DNA of 64,000 bases from Amphirosellinia nigrospora. Lineage: Eukaryota; Ascomycota; Sordariomycetes; Xylariales; Xylariaceae. The stretch covers positions 5,359,017-5,423,016 of the forward strand of contig SCHM01000004.1 of assembly GCA_004123355.1 (NCBI GenBank). Direction: 5' to 3'. The translations under genes and the position numbers were made by a program. Of this stretch, positions 45,469 to 56,228 are shown in pieces. Under the pieces are notes generated by a model. The model was not told the origin of the DNA. It made no database searches and was given only the letters and a program-made list of their open reading frames with translations. Each line of letters begins with the position of its first letter. Positions within the stretch are counted from its first letter, which is position 1.

Positions 45469-46862
45469 TGAAGTTATCGTGGGTCGCCGCGGCCATAGCG
45501 GCCACTATAATAAGTATGCTATAGCCCATCTCGCAGATTCAATAACTGGACTAAGACTCCCCACGAAGCATCTAGCCAGGCTCTTCTATCGCCCTGTCTC
45601 GACGTCCCTGACGCTGTTGCCCCATATAACACGGCTCCAGGATGGTCTTATATCAAGGTAGCGGGTGGGCTACATAGCCCTCGCGACTTGATACTAGATA
45701 GCCGGGCCGGCTCCTCATTGTTGAGAAGGGGGTCGGTCTGAGCCAGCACCTCGTAGACGCCAACGGGTGCATCGCCGACACGAGACTCCTTATCCCCAAT
45801 GCCGACCTCAACCACGGCCTGTGTCTGAGTGCCGATGGGCACACCCTGTACGCGAGCTCATCGTCTACGGTTTTCAGCTGGCACTATGACCCAGCCACAG
45901 GCGACGTCAGCCAAAACCCAGTCGTCGTGGTCTCGGGAATGGCCACGACTGGCCATGTCACGAGAACACTGATCATTCCGCCACACCGCCAAGACCTGCT
46001 CGTCGTCTCGCACGGCTCCGACTCCAACATCGACCTAGATACCAGCAACCCCAAAACGGCCAGAGCCATCGTCAAGGTCTTCGACATATCCTCTATGCCC
46101 CCTGGCGGCTATAACTACGTCTCGCAAGGCTGGAACGCGGGCTTTGGGCTCCGCAATGAGGTTGGCCTTGCCTTTGACGGGAACAACATGTAACAAGATG
46201 CCTATACCGTCAACACGAAGCAGGGAGGCTTGGAAATGCTAATATTCTATAGGCTTTGGGGCGTCGAAAACAGTGCCGACAATCTGGCTCGCACCATCAA
46301 CGGCACAACGACAGACGTGCACACAGACAATCCGTCGGAAGAACTAAATTTTCTAGGAGATGTAACGCGACCGAATGACGATTGGTATGGCTACCCGGTA
46401 TGCTTCACGGTATGGAAACCCGATGAATTACCAGACCGTACATTCCAGGTCGGTCAACAATTCGTCCAAGTGCCTACCGCAGACTTCAACGATGATACGT
46501 GTAGTCAGATCTCCGTGCCGCCCATACTCAGCTTCCAGGCCCATTCGGCACCTCTCGGCTGCAAATTCGACGCTAGATTCAGCAATTTATTCGTCACATT
46601 GCATGGCAGCTGGGATCGTCAGCCGCCCACGGGATACAAAGTCGTTGCGGTCCCCTTCGGCCAAGGTCTAGACGGATCGTACTCACCTGAAGCTGCCGCA
46701 TGGAGTAGCAGGGGCAGCATTGACGTGTTCTATCCCCAGAACGAGACGCAGTGCTCATCATCCACCTGTATTCGTCCCGTAGGGCTGGTTTTTGATGCTG
46801 CTGGGCGGCTTTACGTGACAAGCGACGCGTCCGGTGAGTTGTTTTTGCTTTCACAGGGCTAG
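45469..46862 (+). CDS. Secreted AA12/L-sorbosone dehydrogenase-like beta-propeller enzyme, one or more frame breaks
   Basis: This is a PQQ-type pyranose/sorbosone dehydrogenase-like protein, expected outside the cell. The start MKLSWVAAAIAATI is a signal peptide. Propeller text includes APGWSYIKVAGGLHSPRDLI, RLLIVEKGVGLSQHLVDANG, LNHGLCLSADGHTLYASSSS and HGSDSNIDLDTSNPKTARAI. It continues with FGLRNEVGLAFDGNNMLWGV, FLGDVTRPNDDWYGYPVCF, LFVTLHGSWDRQPPTGYKVV and the last blade RPVGLVFDAAGRLYVTSDAS. Intron 46190-46252 (63 bases, weak donor GTAACA, TGCTAAT branch, CTATAG) joins NNM|LWGVEN. A frame change lies near 45705-45712 in GCCGGGCCGGC, explained by one missing base. The first intron joint near 45515-45560 is not resolved. 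The family is clear; the substrate and whether PQQ is bound are unknown. Confidence 0.82.
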
Positions 46863-47460
46863 GGCACAAATGTTGCTCGAGGGGTACGAGTAAGAAGCCA
46901 ATTCGGTCCAGACCGTTCCCTATCAAGTAATCCCCCTAGGCAGTATAGCTAGAATAGAATCCGTTATATAACAATACAGCTAAGTTTCGAGGGGCCTAGG
47001 AAGGCTCTACTACAAGCCTAAGATCCAATAGTACGATGACGAGGGCGCAAATGCAGGTCGAGCCCTCAACTCATTCAAAGCAAATCCCAACGGCCTATTT
47101 GGTGTGACAAAGTGAAGAATCACTTATAAGGATCATTCTTGCTGGACATCATCACTTAACTGCTACTTGCGTATAGTCAGAAATCATCTACTTCATTTGT
47201 TCCTTTCTTGCATCATTTGAATCATACAATTCAAAATATCCATCACATTTCATTTTATCTTTTCGTTCTGCAACTTACTTTACACTGGCCTTGCCTCCGG
47301 TAATGTAGTATGGCTATCCACCACGGCGTTCACCTTGCTACTCAAGTATTTGGTAATGTCCAAGACGTTAGACCGGACAACGATTGGGAATACCATTCGG
47401 ATATTCAATAGAGAGCAATTTCCTTGATTGGTTATAAGCACTACTATTCGTGCTAACTAC
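46863..47460. other. Intergenic between convergent genes
   Basis: No gene seen. Shared 3' region of the AA12-like gene and the sugar transporter. Confidence 0.45.
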
Positions 47461-49240
47461 CTAAGTACTTATGTGCCGAACCTCAAACATGAGCCTCTCT
47501 CGAGGTACGCCTCTCCCCAGCCTCGTCAACGTGCTCGGCCTGCCGCCAAGCATTTGGGCCTGCTTCTCATCGATCGCTACGTCTAGCCGATCAGCATCAT
47601 CGTTACCAAAACGGCCAATCTTATACCAAGGTAGTTCGAAAAGGCGGTTCATGCTCTCCAGCGAGCGACCGCCCGTCTCCGGCACAAAGAACCAGACCCA
47701 CACGCCACCCAGGATGGTGACGGCCGAGAAGAACCAGAAGGTGCCGCCCGGTGTGATGCCGCCCAGTTTCGTGGGGAGCAGCAACACGGGCACGGCACGC
47801 GTGTTGCCGTACTGGTTGGCGAAGTGCAGCGTCATGGCGAGCGAGGTCGACACAGCACGAATGCGCAGGGGAAACAGCTCGGCCGTCAGCAGGTACTGCA
47901 TCGAGTTCCAGCCGAGCGCCCACCCGAAGCCCGAGACATAGATCATGGCGATGGCGCCACGGCTGGCGGCCGCTTCGCGCCTAGGCAGTACGTAATCGTC
48001 GTCGACGCCCAGCTGCGGCACCGCCGTCAGGAAACCGGCGATGTAGATGACGGCGATGGCCTGTAAGGTAATGCCGATGAGGAGGGCACGCTTACGGCCG
48101 ATGACGTCGACGAGGAAGAGCGCGCAACCCAGGGCCGCTACGAGTTTGATGATACCAAAGACACCGGTCACGAGAAGCGACTCGTTCGTGCCCTTGATGC
48201 CTAGGAGAGCGAAGAGATCCGGGCGTACAGGGTGATGGAGCCGGCACCACTCCATTGCGAGAGGATTTGTACCGAGAGCGCGAGGTATATACGGTAGGCG
48301 TTGTTGGGAATCAGGAACATCTCCTTCAGCACACCGGTCCAGTTGGATCCCATCGTGGCCTCCATTTCTTCCTCGTGAGCGGCGCGAATCGCGTTGATCT
48401 CGCTCACAACGTACTCGTGATCTGGCGGCAGTTGGCGGATGCGCGACATCGTCTTGAGCGCTTCCTCGTGCCTCCCTTTCTTGATGAGGTACCGTGGTGA
48501 CTCGGATTGCAAGAAGGTGAGAAAGAAAATGAGACCGGCGAAAATGATATGAAGACTGGTCGGTACAAGCTGCGATGTCCACGTCAGTATTCCCTATTCG
48601 CGAGGAGGGGGTGTGCATGAGTGGGGGGAATGACTTCACGTACCCATCGATTGCTTGTCTTATCTCCAATGTTCACCTGTGCGCCATAGTTGGTGAAGTA
48701 CGCAAGTACGATGCCGAGATACACACAGCCGGTGAAGATACAGGTGCAGAGGCCACGGATAGACGCCGGTGCGATCTCGGCAATGTAGATGGGTCCTACG
48801 ACGGGCGTCTGACCGACGCCGAGACCAGCGATGAACCGACCCGCGTACACGGCACCAAGGCTGTTACCGTGTCCCATAAAGATGGCGATACCCAAAATCC
48901 ATAGCACGCAAAGCTGTCGCGTCGCCCAGATACGCCCGATGCGATCGCAGACCACGAAGGCGATCAGGGCACCGGCGATAGAACCGACCTGCACCATGGC
49001 CGAGACATTGGCCTTGATATTGGCCTGCTCCGTCTTGCTATAGCTGGCATAGTCGATCGAGGCCTGGAACACCTTGGAGTTGAAGGCACCGTTGATCAGA
49101 CCCTCGTCTATACCACGGGCGGCGCCTAGCAGACCGAAGGAGCACACGGCGAACCAGAGACGCCAGTTGAAGACACCTTTTGGCTCGTTCAGGTTCTTCA
49201 ATTTGAAGATGTTGACGGGCTTCTTGACACCGCCGGCCAT
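47461..49240 (-). CDS. MFS sugar transporter (SP family), one frame break
   Basis: This is a plasma-membrane sugar:proton symporter of the hexose/quinate-permease group. The start chosen is Met at 49240 (MAGGVKKPVNIFKLKNLNEP), because the longer frame to 49333 adds a 31-residue Ser/Pro tail unlike the family. Signatures are FVVCDRIGRIWA (D-R-x-G-R), GRFIAGLGVGQTPVV, LQSESPRYLIKKGR, VDVIGRKRAL and FFVPETGGRSLESMNRLF. Intron 48643-48570 (74 bases, GTACGT, CTGAC branch, CGCAG) joins SNRW|LVPTSLH. The frame changes near 48222: TACGCCCGGATC becomes TAC GCC CCG GAT C if one C is restored. About 550 residues are expected. The substrate cannot be told from sequence alone. Confidence 0.87.
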
Positions 49241-51258
49241 TTTGGGCAGTGGGAAGAGAGAAGAGCTCGCTCGTGAGAAGGGTGTGCGAGGAGGGTGAAC
49301 GACACGAGAAGAGAGCTCTTCCAGCAGCGACATCTACGGGATGAGAGAGACAAGGCGAGTGGCCATCCTGCTACTTATCACTCGGCTGGCGAACCGCCAT
49401 TGTCCAATGCCCGTTGTTTGCTGGGCGCCAAGATCATGGAGTATTGGTACTGTACGATCCTGTAGCATGGGTGTGACAAGTATGGTTCGGTACCCGTTAT
49501 CCTGGTCTTCCCCTCACGAGACCCTCAAAACTTTTCCGACAAGGTCCATGAGAGAATGGATCCCACACAAATACTAGCGCACACTATGCGAACGGGCATA
49601 ATCTCGGTGAACTTGTCAGCTCGACCAGCATATTGATAATAAGGATACCTCTTACCCTACTGGTGCTGAAGATGATGACGGCTAGCGAACAACGATGAGC
49701 CAGCCTCAAGTAATACATCCAGTAACGATAATAAGGGGCCTGTTGTCGATCAAAAGTACTGTACATCCCCTGTCCAGCCACGCCAATATTGTAGGTGGCA
49801 GGTAGGTGAGACCACTTTCGTCATCTCTTCGCCTACACCGAGTGCTATGCCATACATGAACAAGCTTGATTCGAGCTTGTACTTAGTATCAATGTATTTG
49901 ATCAGCAATTCGACACGCACTAGCGGGCGCCATGTGCAGACCATGCGGGGTCTTGACGATCTAACTAATAAAGGTTGTACCCGGTCTGACTGGGGCACCG
50001 ACGAGGAGTGTAGCTAGGTACTATGTAACATAAGATCTTGCGAAAAGAGACGTATTTATAGGCGGGCGGGATTGAGTTCCCGGCACCACAGTAGTGTTGT
50101 TCCTAACCTATAAGTACAATCATGAGGCGAGCAGGCAAGAAAATGGTAATACCTGAACTAAAGTTGCCCATTGGCAAGTTGCAAATCAAAGTTGACATAG
50201 GCTTGGCTCGGCGGCGGAGAGAATCGCCAAGAGGACGTTTCTAGTTGCTACCTAGCGAGCAGAAAGAACTAAGAACTGCAACGAAGAGACACCACACGAG
50301 TGTTTTCTATATCATCATTCAACAACATAGAGTAATAGTATATAGTGATGCAGGATATTCAAATCGCAAACACGCGCCCCAGACGTTACTCACATACCTA
50401 TTCAAGTCTAGGCCTGTCGGCTTTCCCCCACCCAAGGAGGATGTATAGTGTATATACGTCGTGGCAGTTAAGTGAGGAGGCTATATGGTATACCGTTAAA
50501 TACATATTGCCAGCAGTTCTCTCATCCGCAGAACTTGTACGATAGGACTCGCAGTCTATTCGCCCCGTTAGTGATATCTGCGAAAGCGGCGGTGAGTTGA
50601 TTTGCTTTATTCATGAGCCCACACAGTATCTTTACCCCTCAGATTTCCCCAGCCTTGGCATTCCCCAGCCTCCCCACACTACCCCAAGACTTCGCACAGC
50701 CATTTAAAAGTAGAATATAAACGGCGGACAGACTGCGGTTGAATTACCTAACACAACGTTTAACTAACCTATGTTGATAAATATAACTATAGCAAGTAAT
50801 AGTGGTTAATCCTTAAGTCAAGTCTTATGGCAAGGGCTTTGTGCTTAAATGCTTGAAATTTAGAGTTATGTTCAATGGATAAAATCGATAAGGTGATCTT
50901 CTCGCCAATGTAATCTCGTCCTCGATCCTTAATTTCGAGCCAAATTCCAAGACTCTTTCTTGTAAGCTTCGCTACAAGATGATCAGTACTACACAAAGCT
51001 ATCGTAAAGTAACACTTGTATTGAGGCATGGAAAGACGTGCTAAAAGAATGAACTCAAGGTCATGCATGTTAAATGGCGAGGCCCCGTTATACAAGTTTC
51101 ACAGTTAGACGACATCTAGGATGTGTATGTTGAATTACAACATCCTGATATTTCGAAACTTCAAAATTCCAACGCCTAACAGAGGCGTACACCTATGCTA
51201 TAAGTATACCTCATTAGTATTTAGAGTTATATTAATTCCTAGAGAGGTAGAAGTACCT
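49241..51258. other. 2-kb gene-less stretch
   Basis: Promoter side of the sugar transporter, then AT-rich DNA. A 102-codon reverse frame at 50787-51095 shows no domain and is not called. Confidence 0.5.
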
Positions 51259-51717
51259 CTAGTCTGAGTCTTCCTTGAAGGTAGCACCAAGCGAGAGAAG
51301 CCCATTGTCATCACTAGTTCTCATGAAACCAAGTAGAATGCCATTTCCTATCTTTTGCATGTGTTTACTACCACCTGTAACGCCTTTCTCCCATTTTGTT
51401 CTTGTTGTTGTCAGCGAAATTTTGTCCACACGGTCTCCGGTCCATAGGCTCAGTTTTGTGACTTTTTCGCCTTTGTCGAAACTGAAGGAGGATGAGTCGC
51501 CCGATTTCTCTCCCTCGGTGCAGGTTTTGCCATCCTTACATTCGACTTTGATAGCTTTTACCGGGTCCGTATTGATAAAATCATTGTTAATCCATGCAGT
51601 GATGCTCTTGATAGGCTAGATTTCATTGAAGAGATTAATTTTATCACCACCAGGACTCCCTTGGGGTTCATTGTTTATTATATTCTCGGACACTTTGGCT
51701 TGCTCGTACCGTGAGAT
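51259..51717 (-). pseudogene. Jacalin-like lectin domain, relic
   Basis: The reverse strand encodes a jacalin-type beta-prism domain. It has a GSPGGDKINLF start, then ITAWINNDFINTDPVKAIKV, EKVTKLSLWTGDRVDKISLT and NGILLGFMRTSDDNGLLSLG, ending GATFKEDSD. The paired Gly-Gly near the start and the GILLGF strand are family hallmarks. Such domains bind carbohydrate and occur in fungi alone or fused to other modules, including pore-forming ones. This copy looks like a broken remnant with one or two interruptions and no convincing start. It stands alone in AT-rich DNA. The rest of any larger protein is not visible. Confidence 0.65.
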
Positions 51718-54700
51718 TGAAGTTTAGGTTTCAGAAACGATACACTCAATTAAGAATTAGGACTGGGATGTGAATGTTCAAAGGAAGGAGATGCGGGCTA
51801 TTTCGCGTGTTGTGGCCGAGTGAAAAACTCCTAAGGAATTACCTGGAGCAACTTCCCTTATTTATACTTGTATTTCAGCATTAGTAGTAGTCCTCCCCCA
51901 TGACTCCTAACCGAAAAGTACCGACGCGCCTCAGCGTATAATAAACCATCCCTCGCCCCCTCTTCGTAGGTGAATGGGAAACCTTCAGGCCAACTCCCAC
52001 CCTCGAAGAAGTGTACTAAGTTTGCTATCATTATGGTTTAAGAATTTGTGACAAGACAGAAAGTATAACATGCAGCAGTGTGACCCTCCAGTAGCCTCCT
52101 ACCATTTTCCGGATTTAATCTATTCGGCCTGATGACGTATAGAACTGGTTGAAATATGAAAGCCAGTTGATATCAGCTTCATGAAAACTCTTGAAGGAGA
52201 CAGGGAAAGCGTGTGTGATCAGTATCTAAACTCGTTCCTATGTGTGTTAGGGCCAATCACGCAGAGTGGTCAAAACTCCGTAGTTGTTGAGGTGTGTCTC
52301 ATTACATGTTTCGACAAGACACCCGGTTCTAAGGCGCGTATGTATATATTTGCACATTCGTCAGTCCTACAGATTCGTAGAGAATCAACCCAACTCGCGG
52401 AGCCGAAGTCGTATTCGTAATACTCACTCCGTTCTAGCGCAGTGAGATTCTAATTCGCTAACGTAACGTTTCAGTGTGACTAAAGTATTAACGAAGATTT
52501 ATTCATAATTCATTAAATGCGGCAATCGTTTTATTGTGAATTCTGCGAAGAAAATAGGTGTACTAGGCACGCTTGAGGGACACTGATTCCGCAGTAATAC
52601 TACCATCTTCGTAGATTACCAGTTCCACCTCCCTAGGACCATATAAGAAGCCAAAGGGCTCTAAACTGCGTACCGTATATAGCCTGAAACAGCTCTTAGA
52701 TGTACAAGGACCTTCGCGCAGCAATGAAGTTATACTATACTAGAGAGCCTTTTTGAAACTCATGGGATCTCTTATAACGTCATATGCCTTAAGCTAAACA
52801 GCAGCAAGTTACAAGGCGGGCTGCATTAGAGTTGTGACGCTGACAAACCAATGTCGACCGCCAAGCTACCATGATGAAACTGCCCGGTATGTTGTATGGT
52901 TGGGTCAAATATGCATGTCTTCTTCGTTTCCCGGTCCCCATTTGTCATGTTCAGCTGAGTCTTCCAGCGAATTAGGTGACTTAACCAGCACATCCATTCT
53001 CAACGATATGGTGCGGAGAACTTAATGGTGTGCATTCCTCTTCGTGGGCCATTAACTTCAAAATGCGATGTCCCACCGGCAATAAGCCTCTTTCTGTTGT
53101 CGCCGGTTAGAAACGTGACTAGCAGGATATTTTAGGTACTATGTTACTTTCCCTATCAAGCCTACGATTTTCCCCCTCTCAACGTTCGAAGTGTCATGCA
53201 TATTCAGCTCAAATGCCTAATCGGGCGACATGCCAACCGCAATGTCATTCACGCTTAAGCGAAGTGAAGTTCTCAGTATTTCGTGGCCTATCGTCGTAGG
53301 CGGTCTATCCATAAGTTTGCATTACCATTGCCTACACATCGCCAGCGCATAGTGATTTCTGAAGCTTGCTTCTCGGACGGAAAGTAACCTAACTTTGATA
53401 GAAATCATTTCTATTGGTCTAAAGACGCCCTTGCGAGATATGCATATAAAACACCCCCAAGATGCTCTCCTTAAACCCGTGTCACGTGGTCACAAGGGAA
53501 TGTGAGCTCTCCTCGTCAGATATTGGTAACTCAGCTTGTTGGATAGCTTACGTTGCGTCGCCACTCTTTTAATTACTGAAAGCAAGTTTTCCGGGTGTTC
53601 CGGAGAAAATGTCTACACTGAACTCGCCTGGTGATCAGCATTGGTCCGATGCTCGTGGTGGTGAAGTTATTATGGGCTTGAGACATTTCCAGATGCGGTA
53701 CAACTCAAGCCATGATAGAGCGCGATAATAATTCCATATGGGATAGAGTGCTTCGGTAACCCATATAGTTTCGTATTCTGTTCCATCTCGCTTGTAGATC
53801 CTGGAATAGGGAGCTCACAGTTGCCATAATCGTGCTTACGTAACCTGAAGTCATCATGTGATAAATGCAGGCGCGGCGTTCAAGGTTGCGCGTCGGATAA
53901 TTACCTGAACCTCATTAAATAATATATAATTTCCAACATCGTTAATCGGAGCGTTCGCTAGTGGCTAGTCGCTGCCGACCTGGCTGATAATTTGTTGTCA
54001 TTTCCTGGCGCCCATCAAGTAAGGAGTGATTGCCCACGGAAACAACCAGAGCCAAGCAGCGTTATTAGGGCATGCTTTCACTTCCAGGGGACTTAGCTCG
54101 TGACTTACCTCCCAATCTTATGGGACCAACCCCTGGAACGTCCCTCCCCAGTTTATCAGGTACTCAATATAGTGAGCGGAGTGAAGGTTTAACTCAGAGT
54201 CATGACTTAAAGCCAGAGCTTGTAGATGTGTAGGTTTTAGCAAGAGAGCTTCATATCTGGAACCATGATGGCAAGAACACAGGACCTGAATTTGCCTCAT
54301 ATTCCAAACTTTCCAGCAACAAGGCGACATTTCGTCATCCTCTGATACTGACGTTGTGTAGAGGACGACGGAGCTACCTCCATAGTTCACCAGATCTGGC
54401 CACTACTTCTCTACCCCCGAATAGATAGAGCCTGTGCATGATATCTCGTGAGACTGAATAGACTCAAGGTTCATTTCGAGGTTTCTTCGCCGCTTCTCAA
54501 GACTTCAAGGAGAAAGAGGCGCAAAGCAATTTAACCGGGTTCCGTCGTCAGCATGGTCCCCGAAAGTAACGCATTCATAGCTTCCCTTGCCCTAGATATT
54601 GCATCAGAAACTCCTCTCAGCTCGCAAAAGCATCGTCGAACCTACCTAGATAGAGTCATTGTCAACATAATAGAGTTCAAAACAAATCAACAAAGTTCTC

Positions 54701-54781
54701 GAGTCTCGTCCATATAAACGGGCTCATTGCCTATCCTCCTCTCCTCTCTTCCAACTTTTCTCTCCATCTCAGACCATCCCA
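51718..54781. other. 3-kb AT-rich gene-less stretch
   Basis: No supported gene. A reverse frame at 54118-54390 has a leucine-rich style segment (LKPTHLQALALSHDSELNLH) that may be an F-box/LRR remnant, but it is too short to call. Confidence 0.45.
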
Positions 54782-55138
54782 TCATCTGATCCTCTGGGAG
54801 CCCCAAGTTGTCTTCATCACTTCATCCCGATCCCTTTTATTGGAATATTTTGATCGTTTTGACAGACAGACAAACGGACACACATATACACACACTGATA
54901 GCCCATTCTGCAACACCAGCCCCAAGACTAAGACACTTGCCTTTGCCTTCCAGATCTGACCCCACCACCCAACCGCCTCAGAGCCGTCTTTAACAAACGG
55001 TACGGCAATCTCCCTAGGAAAGGGTACTGCCATACGCCCCTCACAGGCGGCGTATATCATCATTGGCGCAAAGGCAGGTTTCCTTTGGGTGTAATCTAGT
55101 GACGATAAATCTGTCATCCTTCCTAGAGCCTCGCTCAA
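54782..55138 (-). pseudogene. Possible gene fragment overlapping a dispersed repeat
   Basis: A 118-codon reverse frame has protein-like text in its first half (TQRKPAFAPMMIYAACEGRM, FVKDGSEAVGWWGQIW) and a low-complexity cysteine/valine run after it. The DNA coding the first block overlaps the repeat word that recurs at 55315 and 55664. No family is recognised. It may be chance coding within a repeat. Confidence 0.3.
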
Positions 55139-55314
55139 ATGAAGACAATGTGCAGTACTGAGTCCTGTTCAGCTTGACTGGCGCCTTGCCTTTTAACATA
55201 TTTAGGTCGTCCATCGTATGACTCCCACTGGGTCTATTTTTTTCTTGCTGCTGCTCGTTGTCAGCACAGCCAGCTATCCGGCCAGCCTCAGACGCTTCTG
55301 CTAATAGAGGCGTT

Positions 55315-55390
55315 TATCATCATTGGCAAAAGGCAGGTAGCGTGATGATGGTTAGCATACTACATCTGAAGCCTTGGCCGAAAGATGAAA
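55315..55390 (+). repeat. Dispersed repeat, copy 1
   Basis: Copy of a ~75-base unit beginning ATCATCATTGGCAAAAGGCA and ending GAAAGATGAA. It is preceded by CAGCCTCAGACGC, as is copy 2. A shorter relative (ATCATCATTGGCGCAAAGGC) is at 55055. Confidence 0.8.
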
Positions 55391-55663
55391 CAAATTGCCA
55401 GGAACAGGGATCAGAGACCAGTTAGACAAAGAGACTCCTCGTATATAGCCATATGGTCACGTAGAGCCCACGGAGATGACTTCACTGGTCCTCTGTGCAA
55501 CAACAGATGTTTACACCCTACCCTTGCGTGGATCGTGACACAAATATTATTCTGATTCCCTGTACACGGTCAGCTTTTGCTGACCCCTGCTTTAGCGCCC
55601 TCTGGGTCGTCGCCGTCGTCTTCGTCCCGCATTTCGGTCGGCAGCCTCAGACGCGTGAGCGTG

Positions 55664-55738
55664 AATCATCATTGGCAAAAGGCAGGTAGCGTGATGATGA
55701 GAGGATACTACATCTGAAGCCCCGGCTGAAAGATGAAT
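55664..55738 (+). repeat. Dispersed repeat, copy 2
   Basis: Same orientation as copy 1 and about 349 bases downstream; by eye over 85 % identical, with C/T and G/A type differences. The CAGCCTCAGACGC word sits about 20 bases before it. Confidence 0.8.
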
Positions 55739-56228
55739 AATATACTAGCATGTGTTAGAAGGTAGTCTTGGCGAAAAGGCCACGCAACAGATAAAATCAA
55801 GGTTCCCACCGAAATGAATGGTTCGGAGCTTACGTACCTGTTTCCCACTAGTGTTAAATGCCAGAGATTAAATATCACCTAAACTATGCAGTGTCAGATG
55901 TTGAGCCTTTCAATATCGAGCCCGGCCGGGCGGGCCCCGGATATGTGGGAAAATTTACTTGGCAGTCAATTGGAAGAGCCGATATCGAAGGATCGTCGTT
56001 GCGGGAGCCAGTATCCCGCCCATGTTGTATTTGAAGTGGAGATTGGGAGGATTCCCGGAAATCTACATAGATTGTGTGTATAGTGAGATATTTATAGTTA
56101 GAATGTCCGCAGAGGTGCCTAAATTTTAGGTTTCATCGAGACCAAAGTTCAAGTTGCTGCAAGTGGTACCTAACCTAGTCCAGGTCTGTATAGAGCGCCT
56201 GCCCAGGGCAGATTCGTAACTGAATCGC

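Noticed and set aside
50787-51095. 102-codon reverse frame in AT-rich DNA
   Set aside because: No domain, no signal peptide and no splice context; it may be chance or a decayed sequence.
54118-54390. Reverse frame with a leucine-rich style segment
   Set aside because: Too short for an LRR or F-box call and no flanking exons.
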